In this document: positions 23,291 through 35,900 of the stretch, piece by piece | Position numbering within the stretch: the first letter of the stretch is position 1 | Layout: each line of letters begins with the position of its first letter | Source of the DNA: Sesamum alatum | Lineage: Eukaryota > Streptophyta > Magnoliopsida > Lamiales > Pedaliaceae | DNA length: 64,000 nucleotides | Assembly: GCA_034509735.1 (NCBI GenBank) | Contig: JACGWO010000006.1 | Span: 2,061,001 to 2,125,000, forward strand | Reading direction: 5' to 3' | Notes under the pieces: generated by a model | Told to the model about the DNA's origin: nothing | What the model saw: the letters and a program-made list of their open reading frames with translations, nothing else | Database searches by the model: none | Made by a program: the position numbers and the translations under genes

Positions 23291-24405
23291 GTTTCTTGAT
23301 TTAACTTGAAAACCCATTTACAGTCAACTACAGAGCCCTTACTAGGTTTTGGGACCAGAATCCAAGTTTTATAAGAATTCAGAGATTTCATTTCTTCCTG
23401 CATAGCACTCAGCCAAGTTTTGGATTCTTTAGACTGTAAAGCTTCTTCATATGAAGTTGGTTCAGGGTTTTCAACACTCAGAACAAAATCTCTAAACCTA
23501 GAGGGAAGTTTTCTCTCTCTTCTTTCCCTATTACTAATATGAGGAATTTCTTCGTGAGCATTCTCAGTTATAGGTTCATTATTGTTCTGAATTTCCTCCA
23601 TAATTTCATCATTTGGCTGATCGTTTTTTGGAAGGCCCTCCACCTTATTTGGTATATACTCAATGTCTGAATCTAGACTACTGGAGGGTGTATCTTTGAG
23701 GCAAGGCATATCATGGTCATTAAAAACCACATCTCTACTTACTGTTACCCTAAAACCTGGTTGTTCTCTAAGCCATAACCTATATTCCTTCACCCCATCG
23801 GGGTACCCAATGAAAATGCATTTTTGTGATCGAGGATCTAGTTTATCTCCCTTTTGTAAAATAAAAGCAGCACAACCAAAAACACGAAGTTCACAAAGAT
23901 TCACATGATTATCATACCATAATGCATTAGGGATTTCACCAAATAGAGGCAAATAAGGAGATTTATTAATGAGATATGCAGCAGTTAAAACAGCCTCACC
24001 CCAGAAAGTTTTCGGTAAACCCGAACTGACCAGCATGCATCTTACCTTGTCTAGCAGAGTTCGATTCATTCTTTCTGCAACCCCATTCTGCTGGGGTTTG
24101 TATCGTGTGGTTCTATGCCTTTTGATCCCACACTCATTACAGAGTTCAGAGAATTGCTGGTTGTAGAATTCCATACCGTTATTTGTCCTTAGTGCTTTTA
24201 ATTTTTTTCCAGTTTGATTTTCAACAAGAGTTTTCTAGTTCTTAAATTTTTCAAACACATCTGCTTGTTTTTTATTAAAAGCACAAAGACCTTCCTAGAA
24301 AAGTTATCAATGATAGATAAAAAATACTTGTTTCCACCGTGTGTAGGCACATTTGCAGGACCCCATACATCATCATGTATATAGTCAAGAATGCATGATG
24401 ATGCA
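23260..24405 (-). pseudogene. Copia integrase core and C-terminal part, broken
   Basis: The minus frame carries CGIKRHRTTRYKPQQNG, VAERMNRTLLDKVRCML and FGCAAFILQKGDKLDPRSQ. The second catalytic Asp of the DDE triad is replaced: the conserved TDNG position reads TNNG at about 24180. Upstream, LDYIHDDVWGPANVPTHGG keeps the first Asp. Frame changes occur near 24175-24240. Confidence 0.82.
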
Positions 24406-24421
24406 GTGTGTGGGTAGTGTG

Positions 24422-26736
24422 TGTTAGCTTCGTATAAGCCCCGAGACGTTAAACGTAGCGGAAATTAAGATTTTAATCACAAAATAATATTATAATTAGC
24501 GATCAAATCGCCCGTCTCGTTGCTATTACGATGTGGATCTCATGCATAAAAGGATGTCAATTGAATGGTTAAAAGAAACTAACCTTTCTTGCTCTCTGGT
24601 TGATGTTGGTTACTTGAACTTTCTCAAGAACAACCTTACCTTAAAATTGGTGGAACGTCAAAACGGAAGCGCCTTTAATTGTTGTTCACGATAGGAACAC
24701 AAGTGTCTTCCCTCTAAAGTTAGTCCACACCACCTATGATGGAATCACCCTCAAACCTATGCTAGTAGGTATTGGAGGATTATGGTAGATCAACTATTGA
24801 TCTATGGAAAAATAAAGGGAATTCTTCTCTTTTGGAGATGAGAAATGAACATAAGACCAAGGCTAAAGTGAAAGCTAGACTTTCTAGCTTTAAAGGAGAG
24901 AAAGTCTAAGAGCTAGATAGCAAAAGGAAAGCATGAGTTTTTTTATCTTTGTATGTAGAAAGATGGTATGTTAATCTCTTGCTTTATACCCCTTTTTATA
25001 GGCATTCCTTTGCACCAAATACAATGAATGTAGACAAGCCCTTTTGTCTTACTCTTAGATAACACTTGTCTTCTTCATAGACAAGTTCTAGCATGACTCA
25101 TCTTTTCTCCTTTTACACTTGTCTTCCTTATAGACAAGTTTTAGCATGACTCATATTTTCTTCTTTTACACTTGTCTTCTTTATAGACAAGCTTTAGCAT
25201 GACTCATATTTTCTTCTTCATCTAAAGATGAAAACAAGTCATGTCTATGTTCAATGAATCTTGTCTTGTGGGCTTGTGGGCTTGGGCTAAGGTCTTGGAA
25301 TTTATCTTAATTCTCAATTGGACTAAATCCAATTTTAATTAATTTTCCAACTAATTATTTAGCCCATGATATTTAATTCTTTAATTAAATATAAGCCCAA
25401 ATTAATTGATTTTCAAGCTCAAATAGATTAATCTTAATTAATCTATCACAAGTCTGTCTTAATCAAATTAATGCTTGTGAATTTAGACTCCAAATTAAAT
25501 AATCATATTATTTAATATTCCCATAAAATGATTTCATAAATCATTTCAATCAAATAATTTAACTCCTTAAATTAATTGATTTATTCTCCATAATTAATTC
25601 TATAAATTAATTCCAATAATTCCATCATGGATTTGTGTGTGACCATTTAGGTTCACTACTCAGCTAGACTTGGCCTTGTATCATATATACAATTTAATTA
25701 GCAACTTACTTGCATTAGATTAATTAAATCCTATCATAATTAATCACCCTCAATTAACTCCTTAATTGAAGGGTACTCGTCACCATGGGTGGCCATCTAG
25801 CAATGGTCCATGGCACTAGAGAATAGGTGAATTATTGCGTGAACCTGTGAGTTACGCGTAATGCAGATACGGTCCCTCCGTTACTAACCTCCCGATCAAA
25901 GTCTGGGCATGGAATTAGTTATTGGTTCCCATTATCGACTCTGATGTCTATGTATCAACTCTTCAAGTTATGCTTTCAATTTATCAATATAGGAAAAACC
26001 CTTTCTCCTATTTGATCAACAACCATGGCCATGGGTTTCGAGGAACGCATAATGTAGAGAACATAGAAGTTTCGTTATCATCCATGATAAGTAGCAGATC
26101 CTATCTTGGAATTCACCAACCTCCATGCATGCTTCAACTATGTCTGAAACATGACCTTATAGTGATCCAGAATGAAACCTGAGACCACCTTGGATATGAT
26201 CAAGTCATAGCCGTCCTATGCACAAGGTTACTGTGGAACCTCAAGTCTAAGGACTAGTTAGTGCACTATTGTAGCCTAGGAGTTCTAGTCATACCGATCA
26301 TGCCATATAGGGCTTCCATATAACAACTCCTGCGAGTCAATTCAGTGAACTTGATAACTTTTTATCAAGCACCCACTAAAGTGCGCAGAAGTCATACGTC
26401 TCTGTCTATGAAACTTGACATTCATCATATGAACGCATCACTTAGTGCAAGTCTTTAAGGAATGATCGATGCCCTGTCTCGACCGATTCATCGACTTGGA
26501 ATATTTTAGATCAAACCATAGAGGTTGGTTTCATGGTCGCCATCACATGCGCGAGCCAACCCCGTAGCATAATTGATCTAAGGGCTTCAACCAAATGCTC
26601 ATATAAATATAATGTTAAAAGCATATGATGAAGATGGACAAAGAACATTTCTTAAATTAACATATGATTGAAAAAGATCGTATAGAATAGTTTACAAAGA
26701 GCCAATAAATTGGCTTGACGGTCACCTAGTCTAACA
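24422..26736. mobile_element. Solo LTR inserted in the Copia integrase region
   Basis: 2315 bp with inverted ends TGTTAG...CTAACA and a 5-bp target duplication GTGTG at 24417-24421 and 26737-26741. There is no internal coding domain and no second copy of its ends, so it is a single LTR left after recombination. It carries a 53-bp tandem repeat at 25062-25220. LTRs of this length are more usual for Ty3/Gypsy elements; the family is not identified. Confidence 0.75.
25062..25220. repeat. Three tandem 53-bp units in the solo LTR
   Basis: Units start ACACTTGTCTTC at 25062, 25115 and 25168. Each contains ATAGACAAG and TAGCATGACTCAT. Confidence 0.85.
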
Positions 26737-27520
26737 GTGTGATAGGAAAGTGAGTCCTATGTTGTTTTCCTAGAGTACACTCATCACAGAAACCCAATTT
26801 TTCAAGTTTTTCTTTCATAAAACCCTTTCTGTGCAAAAGCACAAGACCTTTCATGCTGATATTACCAAGCCTTTTGTGCCACAAGTCCGTTTTGTTAGAT
26901 TTAGAAACATGTTCAGCAAGGGAATTATAAACTACAGAACATATGTATAAGTTCCACTTTCTTTCTGCTTTGAAAATCATTAGTGACCCCTTCATGATTT
27001 TCATTACTCCCTTGCCCCATCTACCCTCTAGACCATGCTCTTATAGAGCAGCACATGATATGAGGTTATGACACAAATCAGACATATGTCTAACATCTTT
27101 TAAGGTTAACTCATACCCATTTTCAAAAGTCACACAGACATCACCAAAGCCTTTTACTTCACATAATTTTTCATTGGCCATGGATACACAACCCATGTTA
27201 CATGCTCTATAGTTTGTGAAGATTTCTTTAAAAGGTGACATGTGAAATGTGCATCTATAATCAATTAACCACTCATTCATGCAAGGGGCGGATTTAGCAG
27301 AGTTAACATCACAAAGCATATAGACTTCTCCAGAGTCTTTTTCAAAAGTGACATTGGCTTCTTCTTTCTTTTCTTTCTTGGGCTTTTTACAGTCTTTTAT
27401 GAAATGCCCTTTACCCCCCACAGTTATAGCATTTTCGGTCTTTATACATGTCATCTTTTGATTTGGACTTGCTTCGGCTTTTTCCTTTCCCTTTACTGTT
27501 CTTTCTATACTTATGTTCAA
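26726..27520 (-). pseudogene. Copia protease and GAG-pre-integrase region, broken
   Basis: The minus-strand frames include the second half of the CCHC zinc knuckle (KGHFIKDC), a protease segment and LWHKRLGNIS...GFCDEC, the HHCC zinc site of GAG-pre-integrase. The protease active-site triad reads DYR in WLIDYRCTFHM instead of Asp-Ser/Thr-Gly. A stop near 27040 splits the two segments, and the solo LTR ends the domain at 26736. Confidence 0.82.
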
Positions 27521-28136
27521 AGTTTTGATTCTTGGTTCTTCCTCTTACAAAATTAACTTCAGTCTGGGAAGTACTAGCCTTATTAGCTTTTAGATCCATT
27601 TCTTTACTCTTCAAGCCATTAACTACTGTATCCAGATTAACCTGATCCCTACCGTATTTTATAGCGGCCTTCACATCACTATAGGTTTCAGGTATAGCAT
27701 TCAACAGGACTATTGGGGTGTGGTCATCAATATTCTTGTCTCCTGTTAGCTTAATGTCTTGAACCAATTTGATGAATTCATCAAGATTTTCATCAATAGT
27801 TTTGGTTAGATCAAGCTTGTACCTAAAGAATTTCTCAAGTAGAAACAATTTGCTAGGCAAGGAAGTCTCAGTGTATAGTTCCTCTAATTTTTCCCACAGA
27901 GTCTTAGCACTATCTTGTTTACCTACTTTTCTTAGGACATTACTAGACAATTTCAGTATTATGGATGAGTATGCATATTCATCGTTTTCAGACTATTTTT
28001 CTTCAGAAAGGTTTTCAGCATATTTCCCATCTATTGCCTTACAAACTTTCTGTTGTATTAAGATACCCTTCATTGTTTGCTACCATATGGAGAAATCAGA
28101 TTTTCCATCAAACGGTTGTAAATTATAGACAGCCAT
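27411..28136 (-). pseudogene. Copia gag, broken
   Basis: Starts at an ATG at 28136 (MAVYNLQPFDGKSDFSIW). An in-frame TAG near 27990 precedes SENDEYAYSS. The body (KLFLLEKFFRYKLD, LLNAIPETYSDVKAA) is UBN2/retrotran-gag type. It ends in a Lys/Ser-rich tail and the first half of a CCHC knuckle (CYNCGG), which is split from its second half by a frameshift. Confidence 0.82.
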
Positions 28137-28259
28137 CACACAGATTTAAAAACAAAATGAATATCACAGAGATAATAATGCAACAAATGCAGTATTGATG
28201 AAGGGGGGAACCTTCCTGCCCTCAACCAGATACCCGACGGTCTCAGGGACCGGCCACAT

Positions 28260-28612
28260 CAGACTGAATGTTATGCACTAAGCAGTTTATAATATAGCAG
28301 TAGTTGTGCACACATCAGACTATTACTAAGTTATCAAAGTACGCACTAAGCAAGATACCAACACATAGTAAATGATACCAACAGGATATCCGCACAAAGC
28401 AATATTCCAGCACTAAGCAGGATACAGAAAACAAGATATAGAAATATACTAGCACTAAGCAGAGTACCAACACAGGGTAACTCACAAAAACATGATTCTA
28501 GCACAAAGCAATAAACTGGCACTAAGCAGAATACTAAGGGATACCAACACAAAGTAGGATATCAATAAACAGAGTAAGTGATACCAGTACTAAGCAGATT
28601 TTATACTAAAAC
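28260..28612 (-). repeat. Degenerate short tandem repeats in the Copia 5' leader
   Basis: About ten imperfect repeats of GCACTAAGCAGGATACCAACA (plus strand, variants with CACAAAGCA) lie between gag and the primer-binding site, in the transcribed leader. Confidence 0.65.
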
Positions 28613-28684
28613 AATATAGAGCAATAAAGTAGAGCGGATCGAGCAGCCCTTACCAAACCTTCAGAGGCCAGCGAGAGCCCGAAG

Positions 28685-28696
28685 GCTCTGATACCA
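28685..28696 (-). promoter_or_regulatory. Primer-binding site of the Copia element
   Basis: On the minus strand TGGTATCAGAGC, one base inside the 5' LTR, complementary to the 3' end of initiator methionine tRNA. Confidence 0.88.
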
Positions 28697-28697
28697 C

Positions 28698-29349
28698 TAT
28701 TGGACCGAAGTCCTCCAGTGACAAACACTAGAACAGAACATATATTACTATTACAGGCGGGAACTAGGGTTTTAGAGAACCCTTGCAAATTACAGAATGG
28801 GGATTTTGAAATACTTTAAAATTAAATACAGTAAGGAAACGAAAATAGAAAATCAAACCCAACACTCAGCACCGAAGATCGGCTCAGGTTTCCCTGATCC
28901 AGGTGGGTCAGCCCTCGGCCCCAAACACCGGTTGCTTTGATTTCCAGGCATCACAAAGACACCGAACTCAGAAGACCGATTTTGGCAACCCTTCCACAAA
29001 GGACAACACTAAGCTTTTCACAAAGGGATTAGAACTTATCAGGGGATGGAACTCAAGAAGAAGGGGAGAAAGGTATTTTCAGGTTGTATCTGCGATGGGA
29101 AAGAGGAAAGCTTTTATAGTAAGAGAGTGAGAGAGTGTCGATTCGCCAATAGAGGTGAATCACAATGACGGCGGAGAAGAAGAGGAGCCACTTAGGATTA
29201 GAGGAAATCGATCAACAGACCAATATAAAGGGATGAGGGAAATGGGCCAATGGGCTTGGGCCTTAGGTAGCTGAGTAAGCAAGCCTTCCAGGTTGGGTCG
29301 GGGGCAATTGGGCTGAACCATTGAGGGAACTTGGGCCATTTTTCCAACA
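28698..29349 (-). repeat. 5' LTR of the Copia element
   Basis: 652 bp with plus-strand ends TATTGGA...TCCAACA. It aligns throughout with 21077-21782 apart from indels. Confidence 0.88.
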
Positions 29350-29354
29350 ATATT
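29350..29354. repeat. Target-site duplication of the Copia element, right copy (ATATT)
   Basis: Matches 21072-21076 exactly. Confidence 0.85.
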
Positions 29355-29519
29355 TTTCCAAACATTCATTTTTTGAAAGAAAAATTCAAGGGTAAATTAG
29401 TAATTTATAACTCGGCTACATAATTATTTTCTATTTGAGATAGAATTTTGTCATGTTTCAAATACCAAGGGGTATTCATAATTATGCCGAAATTCAAATA
29501 ATATAGCTGTAATTTATCC
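29355..29519. repeat. Right fragment of the split FB1-type element
   Basis: GGGGTATTCATAATTATGCC and the end CTGTAATTTATCC match the right terminus of FB1. It continues the half left of the Copia insertion. Confidence 0.55.
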
Positions 29520-29976
29520 ACAAGAACAAGACAATCAGCAGTTTGAAAGTAAGAATTCTGATAAATTGAAACACCCAGAAGAGGAGATATCTTCTGCACG
29601 CGTAATTGGCAAACCCGTAACTCAATCTTACAACACTTTGCAGAGCAAATACACATACATACAAAGTAATTAAAACATATGAATACAACAAGCCTGCAGA
29701 GCAAGTCTTCTGAGTTAGACTATATATTAAATAGTCTACACGCATGATTTTTGAAGATGAATGAGAAATAATTTCTAACAGAAGAGAGAAGATTCACAAT
29801 CTCCTACGAATGAATGTGTCGTTCAACTTGCAAACTACATGGCTGTTCGCTTCCAGACAAACACGGTTAGCTTTCCTACATGGGGTGGAGAAATCATCAT
29901 CAGGACAACCAGCTCTGCTTGAACAACTAAGCAACCGTTCACATATATCTATTCACTTCAGCAGGCCGTTTCCACA
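29520..29976 (-). other. 3' UTR / downstream flank of SEC10
   Basis: Noncoding stretch after the SEC10 stop codon. I see no clear poly(A) signal that fixes the transcript end. Confidence 0.4.
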
Positions 29977-32900
29977 TTAACTAGAGCTAGGCCACAGAGA
30001 GCTGAGCTTAGCTGCCAGCTTTGCGCTCTTGTAGTCGTCTCTCAGCTGGATAAACCTGATTTTGCAGCCATTCCGATTTGTCATGATACAAACAAATGAT
30101 GACTGATAAAGAAAGACCAATAAAACAATATGGCCTTGTTTACTTGTGAGGATTGGGTTGGATATCCAACTCAATCTTTTGTTTACTTACACTTAGGTAA
30201 ATAGGTGATTAATCATGATAAATAGATGATTTAAATGGAAATATTAGTAATACAATTTAATCTCATCCTATATTTTATCCATCATTAATCTATCACGATT
30301 TAATCACATCCCTCAAAGTAAACAAGGCCTATATATATATATATATATATATATAGGAAGTATGGCAACTTTAATCAAATGTCAGCAAATTTTCACGAAT
30401 TTGCAGCAGTGACCGCACAAAGTGACTAATTCTGGAGAGATGCTTCAATGAAAAGTAAATAGATAACAAATACAGGTATACATGTGCTTGTGTCGTTTTG
30501 GGGCATATTTAGAGGGTGTTTGGGTCAGCTTGTAAGCTTTTTTAGAACATCTATACGATGTTTGATTACTTATAAGATGTCACAAAATGTTTGATAATCA
30601 TTTTAGAAAAACAGCTTATAAAATCCAGAAACAAGATATTAAGAACTTATAAGCTTTCTTAAAAAAAAAGTAAGGAGTTGCTAACTTGTTTTTAAAATTT
30701 TAACAAACTTTAAATTAATTACAAAATGGTCGTTACCAAATCCTATGAGTTTCATCTTATTTTATCCAAAGAATTCATACTTAGAATAGATCTAACATCT
30801 AATAAGCTCTAAATATATGTAATCAGATGTATGAGCTTATAAGATATTTTAATAAGCTTAGCCACACACCATCTTATTATCTATGTTTAGGTGCGGGTAT
30901 GATGGAGAACGGTTGTACCTTTGTGCATCTTTCCGGATGCTTGGTGTTCCCTCGAATAGTGTTGACAGACTTTCAGGAGCAACAATAAAGACATTGGCCA
31001 TGCTGGAGAGAAATTATGGCAGTTAATCAATACAAAAGTATTAGATCATAGCTTGCACCCTTTTTCTGTTGGACAAAGTGAATATGTAATGAAGTTACTT
31101 ACATGCCCAGCAACTCAAACTTCTCATCTACTGTGGGAGCATTAAAACTGCGAACAAATTCCCCATACTCTGTTATATCACGCTTAAGCCGTAGCCCTCC
31201 ACTGCCAGATGTCACATACATGAAAAATACGAGGCAGTTTAGTTTCGAAAAGCAGAAGAGAGGGAGAAGCTCTTTTTTTTTTTGTTGGTGCGTTTGTGTG
31301 TGTTTGCAAGTTAATGGGCTCAACAAACCATCAACAGAATTAAGCCCTTTATTGATCTGCAAGATAAATATACCCAGAATCTGTTACAATTTTTCTTGTC
31401 ATTTCGTTAAGGCGAGGAATACTTTTTAAAAGATGAACGGTAGAAGGGAAATTAATGAGAAAGAACCTTGCCTAGAGGTTTAGTAGTTCACACTTAGATT
31501 AAAAAGAAAAACTTGCAACCCCCTCCTCCCCCTCAAGCTAAAAGCAACAAGAAAATGATTCTTCAAGCAACAATTACACAATACTGATTTATTTTCCCTC
31601 CCTATAAGATTTCAAGTTCAATTCCACATAACCGATGCCTTTCTTCAAAAATGACTTCATTTGTTTGGGAAAGCATCCGATCTTGATCACTATATGAGCT
31701 AAGGGAGTGCTTCCCTCAAAAGACAGAAGGGGGGGAATGCAGATTCGTGTCTAGGGGTCTTGAAGAGTGTATTCATCAGGTATGCAACCAGAACGCAGCT
31801 CTTGACTAGCAAGCTACACATAGATCAAGAATTACCTCGGATTAAAAGTGAACTTCTGCCAATGATTCAGCAGCACCTTATGCAGGCGATTTCCCTGAAA
31901 ATTCCACAATTAACTATTTCAAAATCCCATTTAAGTTAAAAAATTCATAATGTCTAACGATACTGCTATTTCCAATTTCATCATTTGCTTAAATGTCAAA
32001 TTAATCGATGAAGCTTCAAATATTGGCAACTAGGGTTTTCTGGTGATATTAGATAGTTTCACCTCTAGCACACAGTTCACAAATAATAATAACCCTCACA
32101 TTGATTCACGAAGTATAGCTTAAAGTTCAATCGGAAGAACAAGCTTCACATTATACTTGTGAATTCCCTAACATTATATTTGGATGAAAGGATTTGTATT
32201 TGAAAAGAATTTAAGGAAAGAACCTCAATGAATACATCAATATTTCACAGAACATAATTCAAGATGAGTTGAAGAATTTGGAATCTTTTGTAATATGGAA
32301 TTATCCAAATAAACCTAAAGGATTTGTTAAAATTCCTACCATCAAATCCATCAATCCAAACACAATATATATGTTCTCATAGTTTTCATATTAGTTACGT
32401 ATTTATGTCAAACATAAGCCCAACCAAATACAACTTAGGGTTAGACATGTCAAAGTCACAAAGGAAATCATTCTAAACATGACAGATCAGTGGACTGACA
32501 ATATGTAGCAACTGAAAACTATGCCACGAACCAGAACCCTATATCGCTTAAAAGAAGTACCCATACCAGTTCAGTTAGGAATGCTTGTTTGTTAAGGCCT
32601 TCAAGGGCTGTGAAAGCAGACTCAAGCACCCGGGATAGATAAGCAACAACCCTGATATGAGAAACAGATGTGTGAAGTGTAATATTATGAGTGGGACATA
32701 TGTGGTGACATTCTATGATGATAAGATAGGAAAGTAAAGGAAAGAAAAACATCCACGACGGAAATCCAGAAATGCTACCACATGATGATTCACGAAACAT
32801 GGCACTAGAAAAACAAAATTTTGATTGATTCATCTCATTTAATAATAGCAGAAACCAGAAGCACCCAATTTCATACCTTGTGCAGGCATTTGTTGGCCGG

Positions 32901-35900
32901 TGATCAGGAGCAATGCCATCATCAGGTGACCGATAATCTGTTGCTTTTTGTTCAGCTGATAGCAGGCGCTCAACCTTCACAAATTTCAAGGATCACTTGC
33001 TTCAAAATCCAAGTAATTGAAGGAGGCTAGAGAGAGACATCAAAATTTCAAGCAGATTGGTGCAACCAGCTCTCAAATTCATAGCAAGGGTGGAATGTCT
33101 CATACAGCATCTCAAACACAGGAAGAAACCTTAGTTACAAACCTCAGCCATCACTGTTTCAATACACTGCTGAAGCCCCTTGTAGGCAGCACCTTCCGCA
33201 CTGGACATTGCTGCTGCCATTTCTTCACAGGAAGCAGCATGCGCACCATCCACAGGTAGTAACAGCCGAGAAATAGAGTTTGCAAAGTACTGCATGATAA
33301 GAGTTTAATACTATTGAATATATTCCAATTCTGATGAACAGCATCAGGGAAAATAACAGCCAAGCAAACATACTTGTTGAACAATAGCAACACTACTTCC
33401 ACAACGCTGTACAGCAACCATAAAAGATCTGAAACTGCTTTCACCAGCTGCAGCAGCAGCTTCTGCCTACAAAGGACAATAAAGATCTCAAACTTAACAC
33501 TTAATAATCTTCATACCATAAGACGTCTGCCTTGCTTAAATTTGTCTAGCAGACTACACATTCTGTAAAACACTAGAAGTTATAAATCAAAGTAAGTGAA
33601 ATAAAAAAAAAGATATAAAGTGTTGAATGATTACAGCTGAAGCAGCTGCAGCTGCAACTCTTCGACTAACACTAGTTCCAATTACAAACCGTTCCCTCAA
33701 TGATGCAGCTTCAGTCAGGCTATCTCGAGCTCTTTCCAGACCTTCTGTTATATATAGACTGACCTGAAGATGGTGAAAGGAGCGAAAATAGGACAAATCA
33801 TAGTTACTAGAAGTATACAAGAAGAAAGGCCCTCAGAATGTGGAAGCAGGCTGCTAAAATTACCTGATCCAAAAGGCAAGTGAAAACTGCACGCACATTA
33901 GCGGCAAGCGTAGCAGGCTGCATAATGAAGAGATTTAATTAAGTTATGAACCAACGAAAAAATAATTACCTACTCGAACTAATGTCTGATACCAAACCTC
34001 ATATAATTACTCGTTCCAGAACTCTCTTTTTATGAAAGGTGACAGAGACTTAAGTGTTGAAGACATGACACAGTCATGACCCATGTGGTGTGTAAACTTA
34101 TCGATTATTCAGCTTTCTGGTTATTAAGTAAAACTAAGCTAAACAGAACATGAGTGTGAATCAGGGGTATGAACCTACGGGAACTAACTATACACTCAAA
34201 CTGAGCATTATGAAAATTCATAAATCACTTTAACAGGAACTTAACCTTTGAAGACAATCATGGTTTTTTGGTGTCTACATCTTTTCTTTTTGCTCTTTTT
34301 CTGGTTGTGAAATAAAACTGAAGCTAACAAAAGGAGATTAAAATTGGGGATGCAAACAAAGATATATAGCGTCTCGAGTGAAGGTGGCAAGAAGATCTTT
34401 TGAACAAGGGAAGTTATGCTACAAGCAACATCACTATTCAGGATCCCCCAACATGCAGCATATGGATATGCTTTCTTACAGAAATACACAAGAACTAGAG
34501 GAATAGGAAGCCCCAGCCAAAGAGTGAGGATTACGTGCCCCACCCTCTCAGTCAGGAGAAAGAAAACAAAGAAGAAAAAGTAAGATACAACTCCATAAAC
34601 TCCACTCACAACACTAGGGGAATCTGTATACCAGAATACACACAACTGATTTTCAATCATCCTAGTCGAGCTCTATGCATCCAATTATTCAGGCTAGATA
34701 ATACTAGTTTGAAAATCATATGTTATATCCAACCTGAATCAATTGCCAGCCTCAAGGTTACACTTGAACTTTTAGCACAGCTTAGTCATAATAATCATCA
34801 ACCTCAAAATACCCAACACAAAAAGCATATATACCTGTGATGAAAACAAAGTAGCTCTAGATATAGCTTCTTCATTCCAGCGTACAAACTCAGTCACCAC
34901 TGTGACGGATATCTGCTGCTGGGAAGATGATATGGAAGCTCCTTTTGAACGCCCAATTGTCCCCGTTGATTCAGATGACTGCTGGCTTTCAGCACGCAGT
35001 TCCTCCATCTGCGTAATATCAAATTTTTTCGTTGAAGAGACTCATGGAAAACAGTTCGTCATGTCGACTGTAGTCAGTAAATCTACCAGGCCAAAGTGCA
35101 TGAGAGGATGGAGAAATAGAGATCAACAGTTTTGGTTGCACCTTTGATTTATACAGTTGTCTGAGAGAAGCCTGCTCGTATTCTATGTATATATCTTTAT
35201 GGGGAAGAAATAGAGACTCTGTTAAGCCTGAACAAGACATAAAAACAACATTTATGTAAATGCCTCCAAAATTTGCTAATACCACATCTCTCATTCAGAA
35301 GTCATAAAATATTCCAAATACAATTGACCCTTATGAAGCTACACGAGCATAAGATTCAAACACTTGTCAACAGTTACTGCTTAGAGATTTTGTTTGACAG
35401 TGTTTATGCTTCTCCTATTCTGCTTTGCTCGGAAAAGTTACAATATGATCACTCAGTTTCTTTCCTCCACCCCCCACCCCCCCAAACAAAAAAAAAAAGA
35501 GGTGTTTGCGAAGTTTCCCATGCTCAAACCATACCAACATGGTTCCTGTAGAGGATAATTTCTGCAAGAATTGACAGCTTAATAAATGTTTCTGATTATG
35601 GTATTTTTACCCCAACATTGTAAATATTGACACTTAGGTTTCTCAAAATATGGACAGTGCGTAGGAAATTTAACCAGATGATTAATAAATCATTCAAGCA
35701 CATAAAACTGAATCTTTGTATCATCAGGAGAATGATTTATGTGTAACGTGAATATGTTGAACAAAGCATCAGATCACCGAAAAAATTCCATTCTGGTGGT
35801 GAAGCCTTTGACTCAGTAAGTATCTAGAAATTCCATATCTGTACCTTCAACATCCAAATCACCGCATCCCACACCACTTAAATCTCTAGCAAGGTCTAGC

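Larger units (their letters stand above)
21077..29349 (-). mobile_element. Ty1/Copia LTR retrotransposon (non-autonomous remnant)
   Basis: The full element has two related LTRs (21077-21782 and 28698-29349), a 5-bp target duplication ATATT, a primer-binding site and a purine tract, all in minus-strand orientation. Domain order on the minus strand is gag, zinc knuckle, protease, GAG-pre-integrase, integrase, reverse transcriptase, RNase H, as in Ty1/Copia. Wording around the reverse transcriptase suggests the Tork/Tnt1 lineage; this is my judgement without a tree. The LTRs differ by an ~80-bp indel pattern and about ten substitutions over the first ~117 aligned bases, so the insertion is old. 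Stops, frameshifts and lost catalytic residues make it inactive. A solo LTR of another family interrupts it at 24422-26736. Confidence 0.92.

Noticed and set aside
24411..24421. LTR start at TGGGTAG
   Set aside because: The ends would not be inverted. TGTTAG at 24422 pairs with the right end CTAACA and has its own GTGTG.
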